DNA of 51,766 bases, from assembly GCA_964582415.1 (NCBI GenBank), contig CAZOSF010000010.1, forward strand, positions 1-51,766. The letters run 5' to 3'. Below, piece after piece: positions 44,300-51,766 of this stretch (position 1 is the stretch's first letter; every line of letters starts with the position of its first letter). Origin of the DNA: CAZOSF01 sp964582415. Lineage in GTDB: Bacteria; Bacteroidota; Bacteroidia; Flavobacteriales; Flavobacteriaceae. The notes beneath the pieces are model-generated. The model worked only from the letters and a program-made list of their open reading frames with translations. It ran no database searches and was not told the origin of the DNA. A program made the translations under genes and the position numbers.

Positions 44300-45224
44300 T
44301 CTCGTCGTTGTTAAATTTCGAAGCGCCTTTTTTGGGCTCCATAAAGTTGCTTTCAAATTCCTCATCGGAATCTACGCCCTCAAATTTATAGCTCAGCATC
44401 TTGTAATACAATTTAGCAGCTAAAAAATCCGAAGATTTCTCCTCAGGTCTTGGACAAAGTTCCACGATATCGAAACCAACCACATTTCTCTCGGCAAAAA
44501 CTTGACGGAGGAAATCCAAGGTTTCGTACCAGAGCAACCCTCCTGGTTCCGGAGTACCCGTTGATGGCATGATAGAAGGATCGAAAGCATCTAAATCGAA
44601 GGTGATAAATACATTCTCTCCCAAGGCTTCCAATACATTGTCCATCCAATAATCATCGGTCGCCATTTCATGGGCAAACCAAGTCTTTTCACGATCCATC
44701 ACCCTTGTTTCGGCCACATCCATACTGCGAATCCCTACTTGAATCAGGTTGGTATTCTGGCTGGCTTCATAAACCGCGCAAGCATGGTTACATTTAGACC
44801 CTTCATATTCCTTACGCAAATCGGCATGGGCATCGATGTGCAACACGGTAAGATTGTCGAAACATTCATTAAAAGCACGGATGGTTCCGATTGAAATACT
44901 GTGCTCCCCTCCAAAAATCGTTACGAATTTGTTACGAAGAATGTAGTCTTTTACCGTGTTATGTACTTTTTCAACCACAGCCTCCGGAGAGGAATTTTCG
45001 GTGATGGGATTAGCAAGGTAAACCCCTTGTTTGTAGACTTCAGATTCGGTTTCAATATCGTATAATTCCATGTTCTCGGAAGCATTTAAAAAGGCTTCTG
45101 GACCTTTATCAGCTCCTTTTTGCCAAGTGCTGGTTCCGTCATAGGGAACTGGGATTAATACAATTTTACTAGTTTCAAGCCCCGCATATTGTTGCGGGAT
45201 GCCGGCATAGGTTTTAGTGCTCAT
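44289..45224 (-). CDS. speB: Agmatinase (ureohydrolase family)
   Basis: A 311-residue arginase/agmatinase-fold enzyme that converts agmatine to putrescine and urea. The manganese-binding motifs are present: GGEHS, DAHAD (after VLHI) and FDLDAFDPS. The C-terminal extension is acidic (DSDEEFESNFM). It overlaps the arginine decarboxylase gene by 11 nt upstream and the deoxyhypusine-synthase-like gene by 11 nt downstream. Arginase is less likely because of the arginine decarboxylase partner. Confidence 0.93.
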   Translation of the reverse strand: MSTKTYAGIPQQYAGLETSKIVLIPVPYDGTSTWQKGADKGPEAFLNASENMELYDIETESEVYKQGVYLANPITENSSPEAVVEKVHNTVKDYILRNKFVTIFGGEHSISIGTIRAFNECFDNLTVLHIDAHADLRKEYEGSKCNHACAVYEASQNTNLIQVGIRSMDVAETRVMDREKTWFAHEMATDDYWMDNVLEALGENVFITFDLDAFDPSIMPSTGTPEPGGLLWYETLDFLRQVFAERNVVGFDIVELCPRPEEKSSDFLAAKLYYKMLSYKFEGVDSDEEFESNFMEPKKGASKFNNDENDY

Positions 45225-46611
45225 ATCCTAAAATTGAAAGCAATTGCTCACTCGTTTGTTGTTCTGCAAATAATTCTGTGTGAATATTTCCTTCTTTATC
45301 CTTATCGATTAATATGTGTTTAGGGGAAGGAATTAAGCAGTGCTGTAAACCTCCATAACCCCCAATGGATTCTTGATAGGCTCCGGTATTGAAAAAGCCA
45401 ATATACAAAGGTTTCTCTTTACGGAATTTCGGCAAATAAATCGCGTTTACGTGTTGTTCACTATTATAGTAATCATCGCTATCGCAGGTAAGTCCTCCCA
45501 ATAACACCCTTTCATATTCATCGTTCCACCGATTCACGGCCAACAAGATAAATCGCTTGCTGATGGCCCAAGTATCTGGAAGGGTGGTGATAAAGGAACT
45601 GTTGATCATGTTCCATTTTTCACGATCGTTTTGCTGTTTCTGATAGAGTACCTCATAAATGGCTCCCCCACTTTCCCCTACGGTAAAGCTGCCAAATTCG
45701 GTATAAATATGAGGAACAGGCACGCCTTCAGCATCGCAGGCCAACTTTATCTGATTCACGATTTCATCTACCATGTAGTTGTAATCGTACTCGAAAGCCA
45801 AAGAATTCTTTATCGGGAATCCCCCACCAATATTCAAGCTATCCAAAGTAGGGCACACCTTTTTAAGGCGGGTGTACACCTTTAAACATTTCAGCAATTC
45901 GTTCCAATAATAGGCATTGTCGCGAATTCCCGTATTGATGAAAAAGTGAAGCATTTTCAATTCCACCTTTTCATTGTTCTTGACCTGCTCTTCGTAAAAG
46001 GGAACAATATTTTTATATCCGATTCCCAAACGAGAGGTATAAAATTCGAATTTTGGTTCTTCTTCGGAAGCAATTCGGATACCAATTTTAAGATCCCCAT
46101 CAATGGCTTCTGTGAGCAAATCCAATTCCTCGTAATTATCGATAATGGGCAAGCAGTTTTCATGTCCGCCATTGATCAGTTTGGCAATGTTGGCAATGTA
46201 CTGGTCTCTTTTAAAACCATTGCAAATCACATAGGTTTCATCGGAAATCTTCCCCTCAGCTTTTAGGTTTTGCACAATGTCTATATCGAAGGCCGAGGAG
46301 GTTTCAATGTGAATGTTATTCTTCAAGGCCTCATTCAAAACATGTTTGAAATGGGAACTTTTGGTACAATAACTATAATTGTAGGAGGCTTTGTAATCGT
46401 GCTTTTTGATGGCCCGTGCAAACCAACGCTTGGCCCTTTTAATATTGTCGGAAATCTTCGGTAGGTAGGTAAACTTCAAAGGTGCCCCATATTCCTTCAC
46501 CAACCCCATAAGGTCGATATCATGAAAAAACAAGTGATCTCCCTCTAAATAAAATTCATCCTGAGGGAAGTGATAGGTTTGATCGATTAGATCTATATAT
46601 TTTGTGTTCAT
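45214..46611 (-). CDS. speA: Arginine decarboxylase (fold type III PLP enzyme)
   Basis: A 465-residue PLP-dependent decarboxylase of the Orn/DAP/Arg group 2. Probable PLP lysine is Lys84 in YCTKSSHF. Other elements are FINTGIRDN, LNIGGGFPIKN (PLP phosphate loop), YTEFGSFTVGESGG and CDSDDYYN with the catalytic Cys/Asp region. It is shorter than E. coli SpeA (658 residues) and is of the Bacteroidota type; the paired agmatinase identifies arginine as the substrate. It makes agmatine for polyamine synthesis. It is the first gene of the operon, with a long upstream region (46612-46938). Confidence 0.9.
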   Translation of the reverse strand: MNTKYIDLIDQTYHFPQDEFYLEGDHLFFHDIDLMGLVKEYGAPLKFTYLPKISDNIKRAKRWFARAIKKHDYKASYNYSYCTKSSHFKHVLNEALKNNIHIETSSAFDIDIVQNLKAEGKISDETYVICNGFKRDQYIANIAKLINGGHENCLPIIDNYEELDLLTEAIDGDLKIGIRIASEEEPKFEFYTSRLGIGYKNIVPFYEEQVKNNEKVELKMLHFFINTGIRDNAYYWNELLKCLKVYTRLKKVCPTLDSLNIGGGFPIKNSLAFEYDYNYMVDEIVNQIKLACDAEGVPVPHIYTEFGSFTVGESGGAIYEVLYQKQQNDREKWNMINSSFITTLPDTWAISKRFILLAVNRWNDEYERVLLGGLTCDSDDYYNSEQHVNAIYLPKFRKEKPLYIGFFNTGAYQESIGGYGGLQHCLIPSPKHILIDKDKEGNIHTELFAEQQTSEQLLSILGYEH

Positions 46612-46880
46612 TGTTTGCGGTAAAGATGGTAAATGAAATCCGTTAAACTCACGGTGTAAATACTATTTTAATTTAGGAATTTCAACAATACTATCAAACA
46701 ATAAGAGGTAGTAACGCCCATATTTGTTTTCTATATGGCGTGAACATAGGTTCTTCAGGGGATACGGAAGCTAGCTTTAAATTTCGGTGGTTCACCTGGT
46801 AAACAGTCTCTGAATTTGACTTCCTAATTTTCAGAAACCCGAAGATAAAAACACGTTTCAAGGTTCAGCTAAAATCGCGG
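46612..46880 (-). promoter_or_regulatory. Long, possibly structured 5' leader of the arginine decarboxylase operon
   Basis: A 327-nt spacer (46612-46938) without a credible gene precedes speA. If transcription starts just after the promoter at 46881-46910, about 260 nt is untranslated. Local hairpins are visible: 46715-46740 (arms CGCCCATAT and ATATGGCG, one bulged base), 46641-46655 (CCGT/ACGG arms) and a GAAC/GTTC palindrome near 46742-46753. No known riboswitch class was recognised. Polyamine or arginine control is a guess. Confidence 0.4.
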
Positions 46881-46910
46881 CAAATGTAAACTATTTTTAA
46901 AGATAGCAAA
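46881..46910 (-). promoter_or_regulatory. Candidate promoter of the arginine decarboxylase operon
   Basis: On the minus strand TTTGC at 46910-46906 is followed, 18 nt after its TTTG, by TACATTTG (46888-46881), a perfect Bacteroidota -7 box with a good -33 element. It is the best two-part promoter match in the window. Confidence 0.55.
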
Positions 46911-46938
46911 CTTTTTTGGGACTCTTTTTACCCCTTGG

Positions 46939-47835
46939 TTAAATCATCGAAAAAAGGGAGATTTCCTTTTGGGTAAGCGTTCGCCATCTCCCTCTTGGAA
47001 GGTCTTTTTTGGTAAGGTGGGCAATACTCACACAATCCACTTTAACCACTTGATACCCCAGGTGTTCGAAGAGTTCCCGAATGATACTATTCCCCATGTT
47101 TTTTATTTTCATTCCCACTTCCTTTTTAGGAGCATCCTTCACATAACTGATTTCCTCTACTTCCAATGTTTTACCATCCATTTGTACGCCCTCCTCGATT
47201 TTCTTCAAGTCGGCTGGTTTGAGGTTTTTATCAAGTTCGATGTGGAAAAGGCGTGACATTCCTTTCTTGTGCATTTTATTCATCAGGCCTTCATCATTGG
47301 TGAAGAGCAATAATCCGGTTGCATTCCTACCCAATCGCCCTATAGGTTTCACCCGAGCACTGGTAGCCTTGGCTATTAAATCCATCACTGTTATTCCCTT
47401 GGCCTGACTAGTGGTTGTAGCCACCGATTTAGGCTTGTTGAGCAGGATATAGGTGTTGGGTTCGGGGTTGATCCGACGGCCGTCAAACTTTACTTCATCT
47501 CCAAGGCGTACCTGATAGCCCATCTCATTGATGACTTTCCCATTTACTTCTACCAAGCCCATAGTGATAAAAGAATCGGCTTCTCTACGTGAGCACATAC
47601 CGCTATTGGCAATGTACTTGTTTAAACGAATCGTGTCGGTTGTTTTCTTAGTATCAGTAGATTTCTTGGCGTCAGTTGTTTTCTTGGTGGTCGACACTTT
47701 GTTCTGACGACCAGCTTGGGAATTAGGGTTTTCTCTTTTAAGGGGAGCATTTCCTCGGGCACTGCTTCTCTTTTTTGTGTTTCCTCCCCCTCTTCCTGAA
47801 GCTTTTCCACTATTGGATTGATCTCTTCTGCTCAT
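46939..47835 (-). CDS. RsuA/RluB-family pseudouridine synthase-like protein lacking the catalytic Asp
   Basis: Start 47835 (MSRRDQSNSGKASG) is an ATG; the frame continues to a TTG at 47874. Of 298 residues, the first 68 are basic and low-complexity with three near-repeats (KKTTDA, KKSTDT, KKTTDT). An S4 RNA-binding domain follows (IRLNKYIANSGMCSRREAD), then the synthase domain (YILLNKPKSVATTTS). The catalytic motif, normally GRLDxxTxGLLLxTND, reads GRLGRNATGLLLFTND: the Asp is Gly169 (codon GGT). The later NRxVRRMF motif reads NSIIRELF. These changes suggest an inactive or altered enzyme that may still bind rRNA. A sequencing error could explain the Asp change alone but not both. Confidence 0.85.
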   Translation of the reverse strand: MSRRDQSNSGKASGRGGGNTKKRSSARGNAPLKRENPNSQAGRQNKVSTTKKTTDAKKSTDTKKTTDTIRLNKYIANSGMCSRREADSFITMGLVEVNGKVINEMGYQVRLGDEVKFDGRRINPEPNTYILLNKPKSVATTTSQAKGITVMDLIAKATSARVKPIGRLGRNATGLLLFTNDEGLMNKMHKKGMSRLFHIELDKNLKPADLKKIEEGVQMDGKTLEVEEISYVKDAPKKEVGMKIKNMGNSIIRELFEHLGYQVVKVDCVSIAHLTKKDLPRGRWRTLTQKEISLFSMI

Positions 47836-47871
47836 AGTACTGCCGAATTTCGGTGCTGTTAAATTAGAATG

Positions 47872-47879
47872 CAAAGATA
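47872..47879 (-). promoter_or_regulatory. -7 box of the pseudouridine synthase-like gene
   Basis: TATCTTTG on the minus strand is a perfect TAnnTTTG match. It lies 37 nt before the ATG at 47835, in the 90-nt spacer after the UbiA-type gene. No clear -33 TTG was found. Confidence 0.45.
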
Positions 47880-47925
47880 ACCAATTATATACGACCTTGT
47901 TTTTTTGTCGGTCGAATTCGCGTTA

Positions 47926-48834
47926 TCAGGAAAAAAATCGATTCAATAGCACATCGACGTCTAATAGAACAATGCTAAATACCCCAATAACAATGCCCAA
48001 GCGAAGAATGGTATGCAATAGAATATAATGCAATTTTGCTGCTGATAGCCAGAGAAACACCACAAAAACCAACAAAGCAGGGATGGTGAGGAAGAAGTAA
48101 TATTTCATGTATTCTATATCAAAATAGTTCAACAAGAAATACACAGGCACCAAGGTAAGGGCTGCCAACACCGTTAGCATGATCTTGGAGATTCGCTCTC
48201 CATAAACCACGGGAATGGTGCGATAGTTCAACACCAAATCACCAGCAAGATTTTCCAAATCCTTAATCAGTTCCCGCATGGAAACCAAAAGGAATAGAAA
48301 GGTTGCGTGTACGAATATCACCAAAGCAAAATTCCCGTAATAAATGAAAACGGCAAAAAATGGTATCACCGCTAATACGGCAGCCGTAAGATTGCCCACA
48401 AAAGGGTATCGTTTTAATTTATGGGAATAGAACCACAAAAAGAATATATAAACGGAGAAAAACAATACCGCTCGGAAGGAGACATAACTGGCAAAGACCA
48501 CAGACAAAAAGTTTAGCATAAAATACACCGAAAGTTTGGTGCGCTGACTCACCAAACGGTCCAACATGGTCTTTCGAGGGCGATTGATCAAGTCCTTCTC
48601 CCTATCGTAGAAGTTATTGATGATATAACCTCCTGCTATAGCGGCAGAGGAGGCTAAAACCAACATCAATAAATTGATGTCGAATAATACGCTCCGTAAC
48701 GGCAACTCCGGAGCCAATATATAGATGGCGGTAAGGTATTGTGCCAGAATGATGAGCAGGATGTTATACCCCCTTACCACGGAAAACAAACTAAAAAGTT
48801 TCCAGATAAGGTGTTTTTGTTTTCTGCTCAGCAT
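47926..48834 (-). CDS. UbiA-superfamily prenyltransferase
   Basis: A 302-residue membrane protein with about nine helices. The two acidic diphosphate-Mg motifs are NNFYDREKD (residues 73-81) and KDLENLAGD. It is commonly annotated in Bacteroidota as geranylgeranylglycerol-phosphate geranylgeranyltransferase-like, although quinone or other prenyl acceptors are possible. It lies 24 nt after the mevalonate-type kinase gene, so isoprenoid supply and use are encoded together. The acceptor cannot be told from sequence. Confidence 0.88.
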   Translation of the reverse strand: MLSRKQKHLIWKLFSLFSVVRGYNILLIILAQYLTAIYILAPELPLRSVLFDINLLMLVLASSAAIAGGYIINNFYDREKDLINRPRKTMLDRLVSQRTKLSVYFMLNFLSVVFASYVSFRAVLFFSVYIFFLWFYSHKLKRYPFVGNLTAAVLAVIPFFAVFIYYGNFALVIFVHATFLFLLVSMRELIKDLENLAGDLVLNYRTIPVVYGERISKIMLTVLAALTLVPVYFLLNYFDIEYMKYYFFLTIPALLVFVVFLWLSAAKLHYILLHTILRLGIVIGVFSIVLLDVDVLLNRFFS

Positions 48835-48858
48835 ATGAGCGCGTTTAAAGAAGTTGTT

Positions 48859-49797
48859 TTAGAAGTTGTAAACTACTTCCAGTTTATGGCCTTTCAAGGC
48901 ATTTTGTGCCTTTTCGAAATCTTCGGTAAATCCAAGCATATAACCACCGCCTCCAGAACCACAGAGTTTCAAATAGTAAGCATTGGTATCGATTCCCTTT
49001 TTCCAGAGAGAATGAAACTCTTTAGGAATCATGGGTTTGAAATTATCCAAAACGACTTTCGAAAGGTCTTTGATATTGGAAAACAAGGATTTGATATCGC
49101 CTTTAAGAAAATCTTCCACGCAGGCATCAGTATGCTTAACAAATTCTGTTTTCAGCATATTCCGGAAACCTTCCTGCTTCATCTTTTCCATAAAAATCTG
49201 TACCATTGGGGCTGTTTCTCCCGTCGTACCACTGTCCAACAAAAAGACAGCGCCTTTGCCGTTTTCCGCCTGGGAAGGGATTCCCGCTGGTTCAATATTA
49301 TCTTTGGAATTTATCAGAATAGGAAGACTTAAATAACTATTCAAGGGGTCGAGGCCTGAAGACTTTCCATGGAAAAAAGACTCCATTTCCGCGAATATTG
49401 CTTTCAATTGCAACAATTTTTCCCGGGTCAAATTTTCAAGAACGGTAATTTTGTTCTTGGCATATTTATCATAGATGGCAGCAACCACAGCACCACTACT
49501 TCCCACTCCATATCCTTCAGGAATGCTGGAATCGAAATACAATCCCTTTTCAATATCGGCTTCCAATCTTTCCATTTCGAATTGCACCAATTCAGGATTT
49601 TGCTGTTGCATTTCCTTTAAATAAGCAGCAAAGCGCTTCAAATTCTGATTGGATTTATGAGTATGTACCGTATGATACTCATCAATTTTCAAAGCACCAT
49701 TGTAGAAATTGTAGGGAATGGAGAGCCCTTTGGAATCCTTGATAATACCATATTCACCAAAAAGCAAAATTTTCGAGTAGAAAAGGGGTCCGTGCAT
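48859..49797 (-). CDS. GHMP kinase, mevalonate-kinase-like
   Basis: Start 49797 is an ATG (MHGPLFYSKILLFGEYG); a GTG 21 nt upstream is possible. The 312-residue protein has the GHMP N-terminal SKILLFGEYG, the ATP-binding PEGYGVGSSGAVVAAIY and the C-terminal LCGSGGGGYMLGF. FHGKSSGLDPLNSYL is the substrate-site region of mevalonate kinases. With diphosphomevalonate decarboxylase and a UbiA prenyltransferase nearby, mevalonate kinase is most likely; phosphomevalonate kinase is the alternative. Confidence 0.88.
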   Translation of the reverse strand: MHGPLFYSKILLFGEYGIIKDSKGLSIPYNFYNGALKIDEYHTVHTHKSNQNLKRFAAYLKEMQQQNPELVQFEMERLEADIEKGLYFDSSIPEGYGVGSSGAVVAAIYDKYAKNKITVLENLTREKLLQLKAIFAEMESFFHGKSSGLDPLNSYLSLPILINSKDNIEPAGIPSQAENGKGAVFLLDSGTTGETAPMVQIFMEKMKQEGFRNMLKTEFVKHTDACVEDFLKGDIKSLFSNIKDLSKVVLDNFKPMIPKEFHSLWKKGIDTNAYYLKLCGSGGGGYMLGFTEDFEKAQNALKGHKLEVVYNF

Positions 49798-49862
49798 AGA
49801 TTGAGTGCGCTTGTTCACTTATAAATATACTGTATTTCCAGTGGAAACTGAAAATTTCATTA

Positions 49863-49870
49863 CAAAGATA
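49863..49870 (-). promoter_or_regulatory. -7 box of the GHMP kinase gene
   Basis: TATCTTTG on the minus strand, a perfect TAnnTTTG match, 66 nt before the kinase ATG within the divergent spacer. No clear -33 TTG was found. Confidence 0.45.
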
Positions 49871-49926
49871 CATTTTCAACCAACATCTCTCCATGATTTT
49901 TATCAAAAAAAGAAAACAAGGCCAGG

Positions 49927-49956
49927 TTGCAACACTCAGTATTTTAGTATCTTAGA
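49927..49956 (+). promoter_or_regulatory. Candidate promoter of the T9SS-secreted protein gene
   Basis: TTG at 49927-49929, a 19-nt spacer, then TATCTTAG (49949-49956), one mismatch from TAnnTTTG, 14 nt before the ATG at 49971. Confidence 0.4.
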
Positions 49957-49970
49957 AAAAACTAATCGCT

Positions 49971-50874
49971 ATGAAAACGATACTCCTACTCGCATTCACT
50001 NNNNNNNNNNNNNNNNNNNNNNNNNNNNNNNNNNNNNNNNNNNNNNNNNNNNNNNNNNNNNNNNNNNNNNNNNNNNNNNNNNNNNNNNNNNNNNNNNNNN
50101 ATGATTTTTGATATGAACAATCATGGTGTGATTGAAGCCCAACAGGATCAAGACTTTTTATTCCTGACCATCGGTGCCGATTTTCACAATTATTTCGATG
50201 GAGTATTAACGGGAGCAGGGGCATTCGATATAACCGCTAATTTCTTTAACGAAGGGACCATAAAGCCAGCTGGAGACGAAGTTGGCATCATGGAAGTGGT
50301 GAACAATTTCAACATGCTTGGGGACAGTGTATTGGAAGTTGATATTCACGGATCGCAAGCTGGTGAGTATGATGTTTTGGACGTTTTTGGAGATCCTGAA
50401 TTAGAAGGAAGCATTACCGTGCATCCACAGCTAACCACAGATGATATTGGTTCCCAATTCACCGTTTTAACCACCAATTTTGAAATCAGTTCCTGTAATA
50501 TTTTGAATTACGCCGAAGGCACAGACGGAATAGACACCTTCCTGTTTGATGTCTACTGTAATTCGAATGATGTCACCTTGGAGTTGTATGGAATTCTCCT
50601 TGGCTCAGAAGACTTTCAAAAAGAAAAAAGCTGGGGTTTCTTTCCTAATCCTAGCCAGAATGAAATCACCTTCCAATTGGAAAACCTATTGGATCTGGAA
50701 GAATCCATTCAAATAAAAGTTCTCAATCAATTAGGGCAAATCGTACAATCCGAAAAGGTCTCACCTCAGCGATCCTGGAAAATGGATATTTCCAATTTAT
50801 CGAACGGGGTTTATTTTGTGGAAATGGAGAGTTCGGGCCTACAATTCAGAACCCAGAAATTGGTAAAGATTTAG
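49971..50874 (+). CDS. Type IX-secreted surface protein with C-terminal sorting domain, internal gap
   Basis: The ATG at 49971 begins a signal peptide (MKTILLLAFT) that runs into a 100-N gap (50001-50100). The segment after the gap is open for 257 codons in a frame that does not match the N terminus if the gap were 100 nt. The middle has beta-helix-like repeats (FFNEGTIKPAGDEVGIMEVV; VLEVDIHGSQAGEYDVLDV) of the autotransporter type. The C-terminal part (WGFFPNPSQNEITFQL ... GVYFVEMESSGLQFRTQKLVKI, given in pieces) is a T9SS type A sorting domain. It lies opposite the kinase and decarboxylase genes and overlaps the latter by 4 nt. Ligand unknown; joining the two pieces as one gene is likely but unproven. 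Confidence 0.75.
50001..50100. other. Assembly gap (100 N) within the T9SS protein gene
   Basis: Exactly 100 N. The signal peptide and the downstream frame disagree across it, so the true length differs and could be large, since such repeat proteins vary in size. Confidence 0.95.
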
Positions 50875-51766
50875 GAGAGCACCTTTCCTCCCTGTCCAAC
50901 CTCATCAAGAAGATATTCTCCTTGCTTGCAATAGGGTGCCAATTCGTTCTGAATAAACTCTATGACTTTATCCTTTTCCACTTTCGGATAAAGTACATGC
51001 ACATTGGCCCCTGCATCGAGGGTAAAACAAACACGGCTTCCCGTTTGTTCACGATAGGCCCAAATGCGCTGAATAATTTCCAAGGTATTGGGACGCATCA
51101 ACAGAAAATAAGGATGGGACGTCATCATCATGGCATGTAATGAAAGCGCTTCCGATTCTACAATGGCAATAAACTTTCCAAGGTTACCTTCCGCCAAAAC
51201 AGGAATTAGTTTTCCTAGATTCTCATTTGCCTGTTGGAAACGTTGTTCGGCGAATGGATGACCCTTCATCAACCCATGACCTAAAGTACTACTTACCTGC
51301 TTTTCCCCTTTGTCTACTAGCAAAATGGTATCTTGATAGTCCTCAAAAACAGGGTGCAGGGGTAGGGTAAATTTAACCCCCAGCTCGTCCGAACTCCCTG
51401 GAATAGCTTTATGTATTCCCCATACCATCAAAGGTCCTTCGATACTACGCGCTGCACTCCCACTTCCCAAACGGGCCAAAAAGGAGGCTTTTTGATTTCT
51501 TAAGGATTCCGACATGGGTTCCTCCAAAAATTTTTGTTCCATAGCCACCAGACACAAAGCCAAGGCACTCATCCCACTCGCAGAAGAAGCAATTCCACTG
51601 GAATGAGGAAAAGTATTCGACGTACGGATGATAAACGAATAGTTTCGAACAAAAGGCACATAGGGTTCTATCCGTTCAAAAAAGCTCCGAATTTTTGGCT
51701 CAAAAGAAGGTGTTTCCACCCCGTCCAAATACACCCGAAATTCGAAACCACTCCCAGATTTCTTCA
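50871..51766 (-). CDS. mvaD: Diphosphomevalonate decarboxylase, N-terminus beyond the window
   Basis: The frame is open through the end of the window, so the N terminus is missing. About 298 residues are seen, with NTFPHSSGIASSASGMSALA (ATP/substrate loop), GSGSAARSIEG and DAGANVHVLYP, all typical of diphosphomevalonate decarboxylase. The enzyme makes isopentenyl diphosphate from mevalonate diphosphate with ATP. The apparent GTG start at 51734 is internal: in-frame codons KKSGSGFEFR continue upstream. It is the mevalonate-pathway partner of the kinase at 48859. Confidence 0.95.
   Translation of the reverse strand, partial: KKSGSGFEFRVYLDGVETPSFEPKIRSFFERIEPYVPFVRNYSFIIRTSNTFPHSSGIASSASGMSALALCLVAMEQKFLEEPMSESLRNQKASFLARLGSGSAARSIEGPLMVWGIHKAIPGSSDELGVKFTLPLHPVFEDYQDTILLVDKGEKQVSSTLGHGLMKGHPFAEQRFQQANENLGKLIPVLAEGNLGKFIAIVESEALSLHAMMMTSHPYFLLMRPNTLEIIQRIWAYREQTGSRVCFTLDAGANVHVLYPKVEKDKVIEFIQNELAPYCKQGEYLLDEVGQGGKVLS

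Noticed and set aside
48739..49332. A 197-codon plus-strand open frame across the UbiA and GHMP kinase genes
   Set aside because: It is antisense to two well-supported genes and has no domain or signal peptide; it arises from their codon composition.
1..51766. Search for tRNA, rRNA, CRISPR arrays, insertion sequences and phage genes
   Set aside because: No cloverleaf-like conserved sequences, regularly spaced repeats, transposase or phage motifs were seen by eye; small RNAs cannot be excluded.

Overview
The window reads as a chromosomal contig of a marine-type Bacteroidota, most likely family Flavobacteriaceae. Reasons: a SusC/SusD pair, many Bacteroidota-style lipoprotein signals, a type IX secretion C-terminal domain, -7 boxes of the TAnnTTTG type instead of E. 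coli promoters, a mevalonate pathway, and an arginine decarboxylase/agmatinase/deoxyhypusine-synthase-like polyamine operon. It is a draft scaffold: five runs of exactly 100 N (24937, 33335, 38431, 39831, 50001) interrupt five genes and look like placeholder gaps. No rRNA, tRNA, CRISPR array, insertion sequence or phage gene was seen.

Layout. (1) 1-18462, plus strand: a polysaccharide-utilisation-type locus. The C-terminal part of a SusC porin and its SusD lipoprotein end at a strong terminator. A tightly packed, mostly overlapping operon follows: three paralogous giant FG-GAP/VCBS + ASPIC/UnbV lipoproteins, a vanadium-haloperoxidase/PAP2-like lipoprotein, a membrane-anchored SRPBCC/effector-binding protein, a GH97 alpha-glucosidase-like lipoprotein and a cytoplasmic six-hairpin glycosidase. 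(2) 18615-25408: a sugar uptake and catabolism operon with a GPH/SLC45-type MFS symporter, a second MFS carrier, a cytoplasmic GH37 trehalase, a PfkB-family fructokinase-like kinase and a sodium/solute symporter. Together these suggest capture of an alpha-glucoside at the surface, periplasmic trimming, and import and hydrolysis of disaccharides (trehalose, possibly sucrose). No local regulator is visible.

(3) 26325-32185: an arsenosugar biosynthesis operon. In order: AhpD-like protein, radical SAM ArsS, exported rhodanese, TIGR04282-type glycosyltransferase, purine nucleoside phosphorylase, ArsM-type methyltransferase, exported DUF547 protein, TIGR04283-type glycosyltransferase. A clan GH-A-like lipoprotein lies convergent with it. 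A second plus-strand operon (33273-39151) encodes an FAD oxidoreductase, a membrane polyferredoxin, two GT2 glycosyltransferases, an LpxR-like outer-membrane protein and a small membrane protein. The adjacency makes an extended arseno-organic or glycolipid pathway an attractive but unproven idea, and this is the most interesting part of the window.

(4) 39186-42883: an M28/PDZ peptidase divergent from a TolB-like beta-propeller lipoprotein and a GT-C mannosyltransferase-like protein, then a VOC protein. (5) 43027-46611, minus strand: arginine decarboxylase, agmatinase, deoxyhypusine-synthase-like (probable homospermidine synthase) and a small acidic protein. The operon has a candidate promoter about 270 nt upstream, implying a long structured leader. 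(6) 46939-51766: an RsuA/RluB-type pseudouridine synthase that lacks the catalytic aspartate, a UbiA prenyltransferase, a GHMP (mevalonate-type) kinase, a gapped T9SS-secreted protein on the opposite strand, and the 3' part of diphosphomevalonate decarboxylase running off the window.
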